Below are positions 8,530-17,898 of a stretch of 64,000 nucleotides of DNA, one piece after another. Source of the stretch: an uncultured Treponema sp. GTDB taxonomy: Bacteria > Spirochaetota > Spirochaetia > Treponematales > Treponemataceae. Position 1 is the stretch's first letter. Every line of letters starts with the position of its first letter. A program made the position numbers and the translations under genes. The notes below the pieces were generated by a model. It was not told the DNA's origin. It worked only from the letters and a program-made list of their open reading frames with translations, and searched no databases. The stretch is taken from the NCBI GenBank assembly GCA_934718065.1, contig CAKUZR010000013.1, positions 15,326-79,325 of the forward strand. The letters are read 5' to 3'.

Positions 8530-9189
8530 CTAGTTGCTGTAAAGCCGGGTGTAAAGCCATTCATGCTGCATTGCGCGTATGTCAATTCCCGGCGCGCTCA
8601 GGCAAAGCTCGTTTTCTGAAAGTTCCAGGCATTTTTTTACAATCCCGGAAAATTCTTTCATCAGGTCAAAAAGAATTTTCTGGCCGTCGGTCTGGCTAAG
8701 CGGCACAAGTTTTACGGCTGTTGTTACTCTTGCGCTCATCTGGCTGTAAACAAACGCCGAAAGGCTTTCTTCCAGGTCAAAATTTCTTCTTGCGCAGTAC
8801 GAACCGTATGCAACAGGAAAATATTTCGGCAAATAGGATTCGGTTTCATCCGCGTTTTTAGAAAAATTCCCTGTGATTTTCAAAAATCTTGCGGCAAGTT
8901 TGCGGCTTCCATCCCGAATTTCAAAAGGAACTTTACTGGCTTCGTAGATTCTGTCTAAAGATGTTAACTTTTCTGCACTATTATAATTGGAAAATGCACA
9001 TCTTGAGATTAATAATTCGTTGTACAAAAAACTTCCTTCAAGTTCGCTCCGGATGTATGCCTCGGCGGTTTGCGCGTCATGGATAATTTCCTGTTGAACA
9101 AAAGTTTCCAGCCCCCAGGAAAAAGCGTAGTTTCCTATGGGAAAAGTCGCGTCGTTCAGCTGAAGAAGTTCAAAATACTGAAAATTCAT
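8530..9189 (-). CDS. ureF: Urease accessory protein UreF
   Basis: A 219-residue all-helical protein that bridges UreD and UreG in the urease maturation complex. The N-terminal [26 protein letters not shown] is the typical UreF opening, and [25 protein letters not shown] is the conserved C-terminal part. Its ATG overlaps the ureE stop by one base (TGATG), so translation is coupled. Confidence 0.92.
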   Translation of the reverse strand: MNFQYFELLQLNDATFPIGNYAFSWGLETFVQQEIIHDAQTAEAYIRSELEGSFLYNELLISRCAFSNYNSAEKLTSLDRIYEASKVPFEIRDGSRKLAARFLKITGNFSKNADETESYLPKYFPVAYGSYCARRNFDLEESLSAFVYSQMSARVTTAVKLVPLSQTDGQKILFDLMKEFSGIVKKCLELSENELCLSAPGIDIRAMQHEWLYTRLYSN

Positions 9190-9674
9190 CAGTGGGAATG
9201 TCCGTGGCCGACAATTGTTGAAATCTGCTTTGAAAAATCCAGCTTTTCAGTTTTTATTTCAATTTTTATAAAGCCAAAATGACCTAGCAAATGCTCCATC
9301 GGCTCGTTGAAAATTGTCACAAACTGATTTTCAGATTTTCCGGCGAACAAAGGCGCATGGCAGTTTCCAATTTCGTAACCAATCTTTGCAAAATTGAACG
9401 GAGTCGGCTGTTCCACCGTGGCAACAATTACTTTTGCGGGCGGAACGTCAACAGCAACAACAGTTCCATCCGAATCAACTCCAAGAACATCGCCCGGTTT
9501 CATTCCGATTTTCAGAATTTCATCGCCGAGCCTTATTGCAATATCCCGGCCGCCGCAGCTTTTTTTCCGCAGAAGCTTGTTGTAAGTTTCGTGCCATTCA
9601 ATTTCCACAAAATCAGCAGGTTTTCCTGAAAATTCCGGGTCAGAAAGTTTTCCGATAATTTTTTCACATAACAT
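9189..9674 (-). CDS. ureE: Urease accessory nickel-binding protein UreE
   Basis: A 161-residue nickel metallochaperone. It contains the YEIGNCHAPLF segment and the HLLGHFGFIKIEI segment with the dimer-interface histidines, and ends in GHGHSH, a short version of the His-rich tail that binds nickel. It hands nickel to UreG. It lies 15 bases after ureC and overlaps ureF by one base. Confidence 0.9.
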   Translation of the reverse strand: MLCEKIIGKLSDPEFSGKPADFVEIEWHETYNKLLRKKSCGGRDIAIRLGDEILKIGMKPGDVLGVDSDGTVVAVDVPPAKVIVATVEQPTPFNFAKIGYEIGNCHAPLFAGKSENQFVTIFNEPMEHLLGHFGFIKIEIKTEKLDFSKQISTIVGHGHSH

Positions 9675-9688
9675 AGAAGCTCCTTGCG

Positions 9689-11473
9689 CTAGAACATATA
9701 GTACAGCTGGGCTAGCGGAAGTTTTTTCGCCGGCTTGCTGGTTATAAGTTTTCCGTCCGCCGTAACCTTGTAAGTTTCCGGATCAACCGTTATTTTTGGC
9801 GTCAAATCGTTGAATTTCATATTTTTCTTTCCGATGTTGCGGCAGTTTTTCACCGCAAGGCAAATTCTTTCAAGCCCAAGTTTTTCCGGAATTTTTTCAT
9901 CAATTGAAGCCTGGCTCATAAACGTGGCGCAGGTGAAGGGCAACGCTTTTCCGTAAAAACCGAACATGTGTCTGTAAGTTACAGGCTGACAGGTCGGAAT
10001 GGAAGCGTTCGAATCGCCCATTTTGCTCATTATTATCGCTCCGCCTTTTATGATGATGTCAGGTTTTGCCCCGAAGAAAGCCGGATTCCACAGAACAAGG
10101 TCGGCGATTTTTCCTTTTTCAATTGAACCAACGTAGTCGCTGATTCCCTGTGCAATCGCCGGATTTATCGTATATTTTGAAACATAACGTTTCGCCCGGA
10201 AATTGTCGTTCCCGGCAGTGCCTCCGCATCCGCTTTCGGTTGCGCCTTCGCCATCTCCGCCGAGGCTGTTTCCGCTCCCTTCAATGTCTTCCGGCAGTGC
10301 GCCGCGCTCTTCCTTCATCTTGTGCGCCGTCTGCCAGGTTCTTGTTATAACTTCACCAACGCGTCCCATCGCCTGGCTGTCTGAACTCATTATGCTCAGC
10401 GCGCCCATATCATGCAGGACATCTTCCGCGGCAATTGTTTCCGGCCGGATTCTGCTGTCCGCAAAAGCAACGTCCTCTGGAATTTTGTTGTCCAGATGAT
10501 GGCAAACCATCAGCATATCAAGATGCTCGTCCAGTGTGTTCTGCGTGAACGGCATTGTCGGGTTCGTTGACGCCGGCAGAACATTTTCCGCCTCAACAAC
10601 TTTCAGAATATCAGGCGCATGCCCGCCGCCAGCCCCTTCCGTATGGTAAGTGTGGATTGTCCGCCCTGCAATGGCAGCCAGCGTGTCCTCAACACAGCCG
10701 GCTTCATTCAATGTGTCAGTATGAATGCAGACCTGCACATCGTATTTGTCCGCAGCGCGCAAAGCCGCGTCAATAACCGCCGGAGTCGCTCCCCAGTCCT
10801 CATGAATTTTCAGACCGCAAGCGCCAGCCTTTATCTGCTCCTCCAAAGATTCCGCCGAACCGCAGTTTCCTTTTCCTAAATATCCAATATTCATCGGAAA
10901 CGCTTCCGCCGCTTTCAGCATCATCGCCAAATTCCAAGGCCCCGGAGTGCAGGTGGTCGCATTTGTTCCGTCCGCAGGACCAGTTCCTCCGCCAATCATC
11001 GTAGTAATCCCAGAGGCAAGGGCAGTGTCAACCTGTTCCGGCGAAATAAAATGAATATGCGTGTCAATTCCGCCAGCCGTAACGATAAGCCCCTCGCCAG
11101 CCAGAGCCTCCGTTGAAGCGCCGACCGTCATTCCAGGCGTAACTCCGTCCATCGTGTCAGGATTTCCAGCCTTCCCGATTCCAGCGATTTTTCCGTCCTT
11201 AATGCCGATATCCGCCTTGTAAATCCCTGTATAATCAAGAATTACGCAGTTTGTAACCACAAGGTCAAGGTCGCCGGTTTTGCTAGTTGTGTTCACAGAC
11301 TGACCCATTCCGTCCCGGATTGTCTTTCCGCCGCCGAATTTTATTTCATCACCGTAATGAGTCAAATCTTTTTCAATTTCAATTATCAAATTCGTGTCAG
11401 CCAGCCGGATTTTGTCTCCAGTTGTCGGCCCGTACATCGCCGCATATTTTTTTCCATCAATTTTGCAACTCAT
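9689..11473 (-). CDS. ureC: Urease alpha subunit with a glycine-rich insertion
   Basis: The catalytic subunit of nickel urease (urea to ammonia and carbamate), 594 residues against a usual 566-572. Nickel ligands and active-site residues are present: His139, His141, Lys222 (carbamylated in the family, in GLKIHEDWG), His224, His251, His277, Cys324-His325 of the mobile flap, and Asp365. The added length is a Gly/Ser/Glu-rich segment near 396-421 between ERGALPED and NDNFRAKRY. It faces a surface loop region in known structures, so the enzyme is probably active. Its ATG is preceded by GAGG; a 130-bp repeat-like stretch separates it from ureB. Confidence 0.95.
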   Translation of the reverse strand: MSCKIDGKKYAAMYGPTTGDKIRLADTNLIIEIEKDLTHYGDEIKFGGGKTIRDGMGQSVNTTSKTGDLDLVVTNCVILDYTGIYKADIGIKDGKIAGIGKAGNPDTMDGVTPGMTVGASTEALAGEGLIVTAGGIDTHIHFISPEQVDTALASGITTMIGGGTGPADGTNATTCTPGPWNLAMMLKAAEAFPMNIGYLGKGNCGSAESLEEQIKAGACGLKIHEDWGATPAVIDAALRAADKYDVQVCIHTDTLNEAGCVEDTLAAIAGRTIHTYHTEGAGGGHAPDILKVVEAENVLPASTNPTMPFTQNTLDEHLDMLMVCHHLDNKIPEDVAFADSRIRPETIAAEDVLHDMGALSIMSSDSQAMGRVGEVITRTWQTAHKMKEERGALPEDIEGSGNSLGGDGEGATESGCGGTAGNDNFRAKRYVSKYTINPAIAQGISDYVGSIEKGKIADLVLWNPAFFGAKPDIIIKGGAIIMSKMGDSNASIPTCQPVTYRHMFGFYGKALPFTCATFMSQASIDEKIPEKLGLERICLAVKNCRNIGKKNMKFNDLTPKITVDPETYKVTADGKLITSKPAKKLPLAQLYYMF

Positions 11474-11499
11474 AAAAACCTCATTTTTTCAAAAGTGAA

Positions 11500-11603
11500 G
11501 GCGGACAACCGCCCTACGTCTCAAAGGCAGCTCGCTTCGCGCCCCGCCTTTTCGCCTACCCACCGTGCGGGGACACCCCGCAACGCCCCGTTATTTGCTC
11601 CGC
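11500..11603. repeat. GC-rich hairpin-dense spacer inside the urease operon
   Basis: The ureB-ureC gap is about 130 bases, unlike the other gaps in this cluster (0-35). It contains GGCGG-ACAA-CCGCC (11,500-11,513) and TGCGGGG-ACA-CCCCGCA (11,566-11,582) with very GC-rich surroundings in an otherwise A/T-rich genome. No open frame or U-tract is evident. It resembles a palindromic dispersed repeat unit, but only one clear copy is in the window. Confidence 0.5.
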
Positions 11604-11963
11604 TTACAAGAATTCCCGGGTTTTTGCGCGCTCCAGCGCCACATTTTTGTTTGTTCCGTCAGTCTGCCCCAAAGTAAGATTGTTCAGCCCGAAAATCCGT
11701 TTCTTTCCCCCGAAAGAGCAAAGCTGCACAGTTTTTGTTTCTCCCGGCTCAAAACGCACGCTCATTCCGCTTGGAATATCCAGCCTGAATCCAAAAGCCG
11801 CTTCCCGGTTAAATTTCAGAAGCTTGTTCACTTCAAAAAAATGAAAGTGGCTCCCCACCTGAATGGGGCGGTCGCCAACATTCGCAACTTCCAAAGACAA
11901 AATTTTTCTGTCTTTGTTCAGTTCAATTTCCTTGTTGCAAGAAATAATTTCGCCAATTTCCAT
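11604..11963 (-). CDS. ureB: Urease beta subunit
   Basis: A 119-residue urease beta chain with the family pattern EVANVGDRPIQVGSHFHFFEVN, then FDIPSG-like GFRLDIPSGMSVRFEPGETKTVQL. It is structural in the (alpha-beta-gamma)3 enzyme. The C-terminal tail (TDGTNKNVALERAKTREFL) is slightly longer than usual. It starts 12 bases after ureA. Confidence 0.94.
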   Translation of the reverse strand: MEIGEIISCNKEIELNKDRKILSLEVANVGDRPIQVGSHFHFFEVNKLLKFNREAAFGFRLDIPSGMSVRFEPGETKTVQLCSFGGKKRIFGLNNLTLGQTDGTNKNVALERAKTREFL

Positions 11964-11975
11964 TTGCAGCCTCTT

Positions 11976-12284
11976 TTAAATTTCTTTTATCGGATTATGG
12001 ACCGTAACAAGTTTTGTTCCGTCCGGAAAAGTGCATTCAACCTGAACTTCGTGAACCATTCCGCAAATACCGTCCATCACATCATCGGAAGTAAGAAGTT
12101 TCGCGCCTTCGCTCATAAGCTCTGTAACAGTTTTTCCAGCGCGCGCCGCTTCCATCAGTTCGTATGAAATATACGCCACCGACTCAACATAATTCAGCTT
12201 AAGCCCTTTGTCTTTTCTCTGATGAGCTAAAAATCCTGCGTAACTCAGAAGCAGCTTTTCGTTTTCCCTGGGAGTCAGTTTCAT
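11976..12284 (-). CDS. ureA: Urease gamma subunit
   Basis: A 102-residue urease gamma chain: [17 protein letters not shown] at the start, [14 protein letters not shown], and the ending [20 protein letters not shown] are all hallmarks. Separate gamma and beta genes indicate the usual three-subunit bacterial enzyme, not the Helicobacter fusion. It is the first gene of the operon; GGAGGT stands before ATG 12,284. Confidence 0.95.
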   Translation of the reverse strand: MKLTPRENEKLLLSYAGFLAHQRKDKGLKLNYVESVAYISYELMEAARAGKTVTELMSEGAKLLTSDDVMDGICGMVHEVQVECTFPDGTKLVTVHNPIKEI

Positions 12285-12306
12285 TTTGCTTTTACCTCCA
12301 AAAGTT

Positions 12307-12343
12307 AAAAAAAAAGACGAACCCCATAAAAGAGTTCGTCTTT
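12307..12343 (-). terminator. Promoter-proximal terminator (attenuator candidate) before ureA
   Basis: Read on the minus strand, AAAGACGAAC (12,343-12,334) pairs perfectly with GTTCGTCTTT (12,322-12,313) and runs into an all-T tract. It lies about 5-35 bases after the predicted transcription start and before the ureA ribosome-binding site, so it would truncate the urease message unless overcome. Confidence 0.65.
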
Positions 12344-12353
12344 GAACATCATT

Positions 12354-12382
12354 ATTTTATGCAAAAGCACTTTTTTATTCAA
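12354..12382 (-). promoter_or_regulatory. Sigma-70 promoter of ureABCEFGD
   Basis: TTGAAT at 12,382-12,377, 17-bp spacer, TAAAAT at 12,359-12,354; predicted start near 12,347. Confidence 0.6.
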
Positions 12383-12400
12383 GTGAAAATTTTTATCCCC

Positions 12401-12612
12401 GAACGCCCGCAGAAATTTGAGTTTCTATAAATAAATTCAGAAAAATCGCTTACGGCGGATTTCAATTTGCTCCAGACGGATTGGGCTCGCGCTTCGCTTG
12501 TAAAAAATCGGGTGCTCCGCACTTTAACTGGTTCAATCGCCCAAAGTCTTCACAAATTGCCCTCCGCCTGCGCTTTTATTTCTTTTTTTAACTCAAATTT
12601 CTGCGGGCGTTC
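12401..12612 (+). repeat. Structured dispersed element, copy A
   Basis: A 212-bp non-coding element. Its ends are perfect 23-bp inverted repeats (12,401-12,423 and 12,590-12,612). Inside are further paired segments: 12,454-12,459 with 12,563-12,568, 12,463-12,469 with 12,553-12,559, 12,474-12,477 with 12,546-12,549, and 12,481-12,486 with 12,539-12,544. A 52-nt apical region (12,487-12,538) is almost identical to that of copy B at 40,047-40,241. Copy B is in the other orientation. It sits between the ureA and tcdA promoters. It could be an RNA gene, a MITE-like element or another folded DNA element; nothing here decides between them. Confidence 0.75.
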
Positions 12613-12637
12613 ATTCTTCAAAAGTAAAAATGAAAAA

Positions 12638-12666
12638 TTGAAAAGTTTCGGCGAATACGATAATAT
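12638..12666 (+). promoter_or_regulatory. Sigma-70 promoter with tcdA ATG at +1
   Basis: TTGAAA 12,638-12,643, 17-bp spacer, TAATAT 12,661-12,666, then six bases to ATG 12,673. Predicted transcription starts at the start codon; no ribosome-binding site is present. Confidence 0.55.
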
Positions 12667-12672
12667 CATTTT

Positions 12673-13398
12673 ATGGAAAATCAGTTTGAACGCATAGAAC
12701 TTACGCTCGGCAGGGAAAATGTTCAGAAACTTCACAACGCTCGTGTTATCGTTTTCGGGCTTGGCGGAGTCGGCAGTTATGTTGTGGAAGCACTTGTCCG
12801 TTCTGGAATCGGCGCAATCGATATTGTTGACAACGACACGGTTGCTGTTTCAAATATAAACCGCCAGCTTTATGCGCTTCATTCAACTGTTGGCAGAAAC
12901 AAAGTTGATGTTGCCGCGGAAAGAATTCTTGATATAAATCCGGACTGCAATGTTACAAAATTCAAGACGTTTTTTCTTCCGGAAACTTCCACGCAGTTTG
13001 ATTTTTCAAAATATGACTACATTGTTGACTGCATTGACACGGTGAAAGGCAAGCTGGAAATCATCTCTCTTGCCAAAAAAGCCGGAAAACCTGTGATGAC
13101 TTCCATGGGCGCAGGAAACAAGCTCGATCCCACAAAATTTCAGGTTGCAGACATTTCAAAAACTTCAGTTTGTCCGCTGGCGCGGGTAATAAGAAACGAA
13201 CTGAAAAAACGCAGAATAAAAAACGTGAAATGTGTTTTCAGCACAGAAAAAATAATTCCGCCCAAGCTGGAAAAAACTCCGCAGCCGCAAGGCGGAAAAT
13301 TTCAGAAACAAACTCCCGGAAGCAACGCGTTCGTGCCGTCTGTGGCAGGACTTATAATTGCCTCCGAGATTGTAAAAGATTTGGTTTCGCTCGTTTAG
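12673..13398 (+). CDS. tcdA: tRNA threonylcarbamoyladenosine dehydratase (TcdA/CsdL-like)
   Basis: A 241-residue ThiF/E1-like ATP-dependent enzyme that cyclises t6A37 in tRNA. The Rossmann ATP site GLGGVGSYVVEALVRSGIG (about 29-47) and DNDTVAVSNINRQLYAL are typical; DCIDTVKGKLEII and the MGAGNKLDPTKFQVADISKT block separate TcdA from ThiF/MoeB, and the zinc cysteines of MoeB are lacking. The C terminus is the usual FVPSVAGLIIASEIVKDL. It appears to be a single-gene transcript that ends 6 bases from the convergent chemoreceptor. Confidence 0.88.
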   Translation: MENQFERIELTLGRENVQKLHNARVIVFGLGGVGSYVVEALVRSGIGAIDIVDNDTVAVSNINRQLYALHSTVGRNKVDVAAERILDINPDCNVTKFKTFFLPETSTQFDFSKYDYIVDCIDTVKGKLEIISLAKKAGKPVMTSMGAGNKLDPTKFQVADISKTSVCPLARVIRNELKKRRIKNVKCVFSTEKIIPPKLEKTPQPQGGKFQKQTPGSNAFVPSVAGLIIASEIVKDLVSLV

Positions 13399-13404
13399 CT
13401 GAGC

Positions 13405-15501
13405 TTAAACCTTGAACTTGTCAATCTGGCTTCCCATTTCAGAAATGCTGTTGTGAACTTTCTTCGAGATTTCTGTCAATGCAACGCCGGATTCATTTAT
13501 TTTTGTAGCGCCAATGCTCATTTCTTCCATGCTTCCGCTCATAACTGAAGTTGAATCCTGAAGGTTCTTTACTTCCTCAAGAATCGCCTTGTTTCCTTCA
13601 GACATTTCGTGTGAAGCAACTCTTACTTCAGAAGTGCTGTCGTTCATTGAATGCAAAGCCTGGTTAATCTGGATTGAACCTTCATTCTGTTCTTCCATCG
13701 CGGCCTTAATCTGCCGAACAAGCTGGTCAGTTTCATCAATTCGCGTAGTAACGTCCTGGAACGCCTGTCGTGATTCTGTTGAAGCGGAAACAACGCTGTC
13801 AATAAGTCCGCTGATTGATTTAAGCTGCTCGCCGATAGTTTTTGACTGCTGGGATGAAGTTTCCGAAAGCTTTCTGATTTCGTCCGCAACAACGGAGAAT
13901 CCTTTTCCCGCTTCGCCCGCATGAGCCGCCTCAATCGCTGCGTTCATAGCAAGAAGATTTGTCTGTTCCGCAATGTTCGCAATCGCTGCGTTCGCGTCAA
14001 GCAAAGTTTCGCTCTGGTTTTTAATGCGTTCAATCTGCTCGTTCACATTTGACTGAAGATTGTAGCCGGACTGCGCGCTTGTTGAAAGCTGGCTGAACGA
14101 TTCCGCCATTTTATCCATTGAATGGTTTACTGTTGAAATATTTCCAATCATCTGCTCAACCGCTGCGCTCGCCTGGGTAACTCCTGAGCTTTGGGTTTCA
14201 ATCATTTTTTCAAGAGATTCAATGTTTGAGGCAATTTCGTTTACAGCGCCGGCAGTTCCGCTAACAGAGCTGGACTGATTTTTAATCTGGTTGTGAACAG
14301 ATTCAATGTTCGCAAGAATTTCAGTGATTGCCGCACTTGTGTCTTCCGTTGTGGCAACAAGGCTTTCATCCGCAAATTCAAGATTTCCCTTTGCTTCTTT
14401 CAAATCAGACATGATTTCGCGCATTTTTCCAATAAAGCCGTTGAATTCTTCAACAACCGCGCCGATTTCGTCGTTTGTCTTGATGTCAATTGTCTTTTTA
14501 AGGTCAGCGTCGCCAGTTGCGATTTCCTTTATTGCTTCACGCACTTTTTTAAGCGGCTTGATAATATAAGCGATTCCAACCGCCAGCACAATCAGAAGAA
14601 TCACCGCCGCGCCGGAGAATGTGGCAAACATAACGTGGTTCAAGCCGGTTGCCGTCGCTACAAACTGTTTTCTTGGAATCATAACTCCAACGCTCCAGTC
14701 AGAAAGGTTGAGCGGCCTGTAGAAACAGATTGATTTTTCACCGGTGCTTGCGTCTGTAACAAGAGCTTCTCCGGATTCATCCTTAATCATTTTCTGAACC
14801 AGTTCCCGCACGCCGTTTTCCGCGCTTTCAGGAGAGTTAAGAAGATCTTTTTTTACAAAAGCCTTGTTTTTATGGGCAATTACAACGCCGTCAGCGTCGA
14901 GCGCAAAAGCGTATCCGTTTTCTCCTACGGAAATCTGCGAAATTTCAGTCTGAATCTTATCAATTCCGAGCATTGCAACAAAAACGCCCTTGTTTGTTCC
15001 GTCTGAATCTTTTACAGGAACCGCAATATGGAAAACCGTAGAGCCTGTGCTTTTTCCCTGAACCGGATTGTCAATCGCAACGTCTTTGCGGCCTGAAACA
15101 ACATCCTGAAAATACTGTCTGTTTCTTACATCAGCTGTTCCGCCGTTTGAAGTCCACATATTTCCGTTCAAATCTGTGATTGCCGCGTAAGAAAACGCTC
15201 TGTTTATTTCCTGCTTGTTTAGAACAATTTCCTCCGCAATTTCGGAAATGTCTTTTTCCTTGAACGACTCGGAATTCGCGATTGATTTCGCTGTGTTTAT
15301 ATTTCCGTCAAGCCAAGTGTCAAAAAACACCTGAACTGAGTTTGTGACATTGTTTCCGTATTCATTATAAAGAGCGTTGACATCTTTACTTATAAAATTT
15401 GAATCAATTATGCCTTGAGTTACAAAAATTGCACCAAGAATAACAATTGCAAATGCACCAAATTTCAATGCAATAGAACTTTTCACTGTTTTGCTTTTCA
15501 T
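13405..15501 (-). CDS. Methyl-accepting chemotaxis protein with dCache sensor
   Basis: About 698 residues. An N-terminal membrane helix (about 12-32) is followed by a long periplasmic sensor resembling dCache_1 (YAAITDLNGNMWTSNGG, GRKDVAIDNPVQGKSTGSTVFHIAVPV, GYAFALDADGVVIAHKNK), a second membrane helix near 290-315, a HAMP linker, and a cytoplasmic signalling coiled coil with the tip block [19 protein letters not shown]. It binds CheA/CheW and signals to the flagella; its ligand is unknown, though dCache sensors often bind amino acids. ATG 15,501 is preferred (GGAG 9 bases before) over ATG 15,516. There is no C-terminal pentapeptide tether. Confidence 0.9.
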   Translation of the reverse strand: MKSKTVKSSIALKFGAFAIVILGAIFVTQGIIDSNFISKDVNALYNEYGNNVTNSVQVFFDTWLDGNINTAKSIANSESFKEKDISEIAEEIVLNKQEINRAFSYAAITDLNGNMWTSNGGTADVRNRQYFQDVVSGRKDVAIDNPVQGKSTGSTVFHIAVPVKDSDGTNKGVFVAMLGIDKIQTEISQISVGENGYAFALDADGVVIAHKNKAFVKKDLLNSPESAENGVRELVQKMIKDESGEALVTDASTGEKSICFYRPLNLSDWSVGVMIPRKQFVATATGLNHVMFATFSGAAVILLIVLAVGIAYIIKPLKKVREAIKEIATGDADLKKTIDIKTNDEIGAVVEEFNGFIGKMREIMSDLKEAKGNLEFADESLVATTEDTSAAITEILANIESVHNQIKNQSSSVSGTAGAVNEIASNIESLEKMIETQSSGVTQASAAVEQMIGNISTVNHSMDKMAESFSQLSTSAQSGYNLQSNVNEQIERIKNQSETLLDANAAIANIAEQTNLLAMNAAIEAAHAGEAGKGFSVVADEIRKLSETSSQQSKTIGEQLKSISGLIDSVVSASTESRQAFQDVTTRIDETDQLVRQIKAAMEEQNEGSIQINQALHSMNDSTSEVRVASHEMSEGNKAILEEVKNLQDSTSVMSGSMEEMSIGATKINESGVALTEISKKVHNSISEMGSQIDKFKV

Positions 15502-15524
15502 ATTTTTTAGCTCCATTGCCTTTA

Positions 15525-15552
15525 ATTATAACATTTTTTTTAACACTGACAA
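15525..15552 (-). promoter_or_regulatory. Promoter of the minus-strand chemoreceptor
   Basis: TTGTCA at 15,552-15,547, 16-bp spacer, TATAAT at 15,530-15,525. The 180-bp gap between the two divergent chemoreceptors otherwise shows no gene; I could not place a convincing promoter for the plus-strand one. Confidence 0.55.
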
Positions 15553-15697
15553 TATTTTTTTATCAGCATTTTGCAGTTTCTTTCAATTTATATGGCGTTA
15601 AAAAGGTGAGTTTTTGTAATTTTTTTTAAAAACGCTTGCAAATTTAAAAAACAGGAATAAACTTTACAATGATTTAACAAGAATCAGGGGTTACATT

Positions 15698-17773
15698 TTG
15701 AAAAATCAACATTCGATTGCGCGTAAAATGCAATTATTGGTCGCTGCCGCTGTTATTGTCAGCTGCGTTGCTGTTACAGTTATTTCAATTAATTTGTTTT
15801 CAGGCAGTTTTTCAACATGGATAAAAGGAAATCTAGAGACTGCCTCGAACGGAGCGATTTCCACATTGAAAGAATGGGAAACGAGCCTTGAAAGTTCCGC
15901 AAGAATTTTTTCAACACGTTCAGATTTGCAGCAGGCGCTTGACTCCGGCAATCTTATCGAGCTGAGCAGAGTTGTTGACCCGCAGGTTCGCGACCTTGAT
16001 GCTGACTGCATTTTTATTACGGACAAAAGCGGAAAAGTTGTCTACAGCTCTGAAAGTTCTTCCTACAATAAAAATCTAAGCTCAATTCCGTGCGTCCGTT
16101 CTGCCCTTGGCGGAAAAAAAGGCCTTGCAATCCAGGAATTTGATTCAGTTCCTTATGGAATTTTTGTTTCAGAGCCGGTTTATAAAAATATGGGCACGAT
16201 TGGAACTGTAACGCTTGGATTCGATCTTTCAAGAGATGATTTTATTTCCGCGGTTCAAGGAAATTACGATGTTGAATGTACATTCTTCCGGGGAAAAACC
16301 AGAGTTTCCACAACGCTTAAGACTTCAGACGGAAAAACTCTTGTTGGAACAGACCTTGAAAATCAGAAAATAATCGAAGCTGTCTTTAAAGACGGCGAGA
16401 CATTCCACGGCGAAAACACGATTGACGGACATTCTTACCAGAGCATTTACATTCCAATTTCTTCAGACGGAAAAAAGACGGGAATGCTTTTTATTGCGAA
16501 GAACAAGAATATTGTTATGCAGACATCAAACAAAATTATGCTCACAACAGTTCCTTTCGTTGTTCTGATAGTTGTGATTGCGCTGATTGTTGCGAATATC
16601 GTTGTAAAGAAGATTATGAAGCCTATGCTTTCCGTGCGCGAGTCTTTTGCGGATATTGCGCAGGGACATGCCGATCTTACAAAGCGTATTCCGCTGCAGC
16701 ACCACGACGAAGTAGGCGATGTTGTTGAAGGTTTCAACGTGTTCATCCAGAAGCTGCACACAATTATTTCCACGGTCAAGGATTCCAACTCGGAGCTTAA
16801 GTCTGACGGCGACGAGCTTTCTTTGAGCACAGAAAATACGGCTAGCTCAATCACCGAAATTATCGCGAACATAAACAGCATCCACCAGCAGATAACTCAC
16901 CAGGCGGAAAGCGTGAACCAGACAGCCGGCGCGGTGAACCAGATTTCTTCAAATATTGAATCGCTCGACCACATGATTGAAAACCAGAGCGCGGGCGTAA
17001 CGCAGGCTTCAGCGGCGGTTGAAGAAATGATTGGAAATATTTCATCCGTAAATGCGTCAATTGAAAAAATGGCGGATTCTTTCAATGAACTGCACCAGAA
17101 CGCGGAAAACGGAATTTCAAAGCAGCAGAATGTGAATGTGCGTATTGAGCAAATCCAGGAGCAGTCGCAGATGCTTCACGAGGCGAATGTCGCGATTTCA
17201 AATATTGCCTCGCAGACAAATCTTCTTGCGATGAACGCGGCGATTGAGGCGGCTCATGCAGGCGAGGCGGGCAAAGGATTTTCTGTTGTTGCGGACGAAA
17301 TCAGAAAACTTTCAGAAACTTCTTCCGAGCAGTCAAAGACAATCGGCGAGCAGCTGAAAAACATCGGAACTTCAATTGCGGAAGTTGTAAACGCTTCGGA
17401 GGAAACAACAACCGCATTCACAACGGTTACCCAGAAAATCCAGGAAACTGACATTCTTGTGAACCAGATAAAAGCCGCCATGGAAGAGCAGACAGAAGGC
17501 TCCAAGCAAATCAGCGAGGCTCTCCATTCAATGAACGACAGCACTTCTGAAGTAAGAGTCGCTTCGCACGAAATGTCGCAGGGCAGCGAGCTTATTCTTA
17601 AGGAAATCCACGAGCTTCAGAATTTCAGCGTGGCAATGAACCAGAGCATGGAAGAAATGTCAATCGGCGCAAAAAAGATTGACGAAACCGGCGCGCTACT
17701 TGGAAATATTTCCGGAAAAGTTAAAAATTCAATCGGAAAAATAAGTTCCCAGATTGACCAGTTCAAAGTTTAA
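15698..17773 (+). CDS. Methyl-accepting chemotaxis protein with sCache-like sensor
   Basis: A 691-residue transmembrane chemoreceptor. A membrane helix at about 10-32 precedes a periplasmic sensor with [21 protein letters not shown] and [17 protein letters not shown], then a membrane helix near 278-302, HAMP, and a signalling domain whose tip ([25 protein letters not shown]) and last 250 residues closely match the neighbouring receptor, suggesting duplication with sensor exchange. It starts with TTG 15,698: the ribosome-binding site CAGGGG is 7 bases upstream and no ATG fits. It is divergent from its sister gene. Confidence 0.88.
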   Translation: MKNQHSIARKMQLLVAAAVIVSCVAVTVISINLFSGSFSTWIKGNLETASNGAISTLKEWETSLESSARIFSTRSDLQQALDSGNLIELSRVVDPQVRDLDADCIFITDKSGKVVYSSESSSYNKNLSSIPCVRSALGGKKGLAIQEFDSVPYGIFVSEPVYKNMGTIGTVTLGFDLSRDDFISAVQGNYDVECTFFRGKTRVSTTLKTSDGKTLVGTDLENQKIIEAVFKDGETFHGENTIDGHSYQSIYIPISSDGKKTGMLFIAKNKNIVMQTSNKIMLTTVPFVVLIVVIALIVANIVVKKIMKPMLSVRESFADIAQGHADLTKRIPLQHHDEVGDVVEGFNVFIQKLHTIISTVKDSNSELKSDGDELSLSTENTASSITEIIANINSIHQQITHQAESVNQTAGAVNQISSNIESLDHMIENQSAGVTQASAAVEEMIGNISSVNASIEKMADSFNELHQNAENGISKQQNVNVRIEQIQEQSQMLHEANVAISNIASQTNLLAMNAAIEAAHAGEAGKGFSVVADEIRKLSETSSEQSKTIGEQLKNIGTSIAEVVNASEETTTAFTTVTQKIQETDILVNQIKAAMEEQTEGSKQISEALHSMNDSTSEVRVASHEMSQGSELILKEIHELQNFSVAMNQSMEEMSIGAKKIDETGALLGNISGKVKNSIGKISSQIDQFKV

Positions 17774-17794
17774 TGGCAAAAACCTTATAAAATA

Positions 17795-17823
17795 TTGCCC
17801 TTAACAACATTTTCTTCTATAAT
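17795..17823 (+). promoter_or_regulatory. Sigma-70 promoter of the amino-acid ABC operon
   Basis: TTGCCC 17,795-17,800, 17-bp spacer, TATAAT 17,818-17,823; predicted start near 17,830. Confidence 0.6.
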
Positions 17824-17832
17824 AATTATGTT

Positions 17833-17879
17833 TTGACAAAGACGTTTGCCCATCTGCAGGCGCTTTGTCAATTTTTTTT
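17833..17879 (+). terminator. Promoter-proximal terminator (attenuator candidate)
   Basis: TTGACAAAG (17,833-17,841) pairs with CTTTGTCAA (17,863-17,871) and is followed by eight T residues. It begins within about 5 bases of the predicted transcription start and lies upstream of the GGAG site of the first gene, the same arrangement as at urtA and ureA. Confidence 0.7.
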
Positions 17880-17898
17880 ACTCGTTGGAGGCTTTACC

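Noticed and set aside
8495..8560. Longer UreG beginning at 8560
   Set aside because: The extra 22 residues overlap ureF and lack a ribosome-binding site; GGAGGAAACT stands before ATG 8494.
12401..12612. Integron attC site or retron RNA as explanation of the structured element
   Set aside because: No RYYYAAC/GTTRRRY ends, no integrase or gene-cassette array, and no reverse transcriptase beside either copy.
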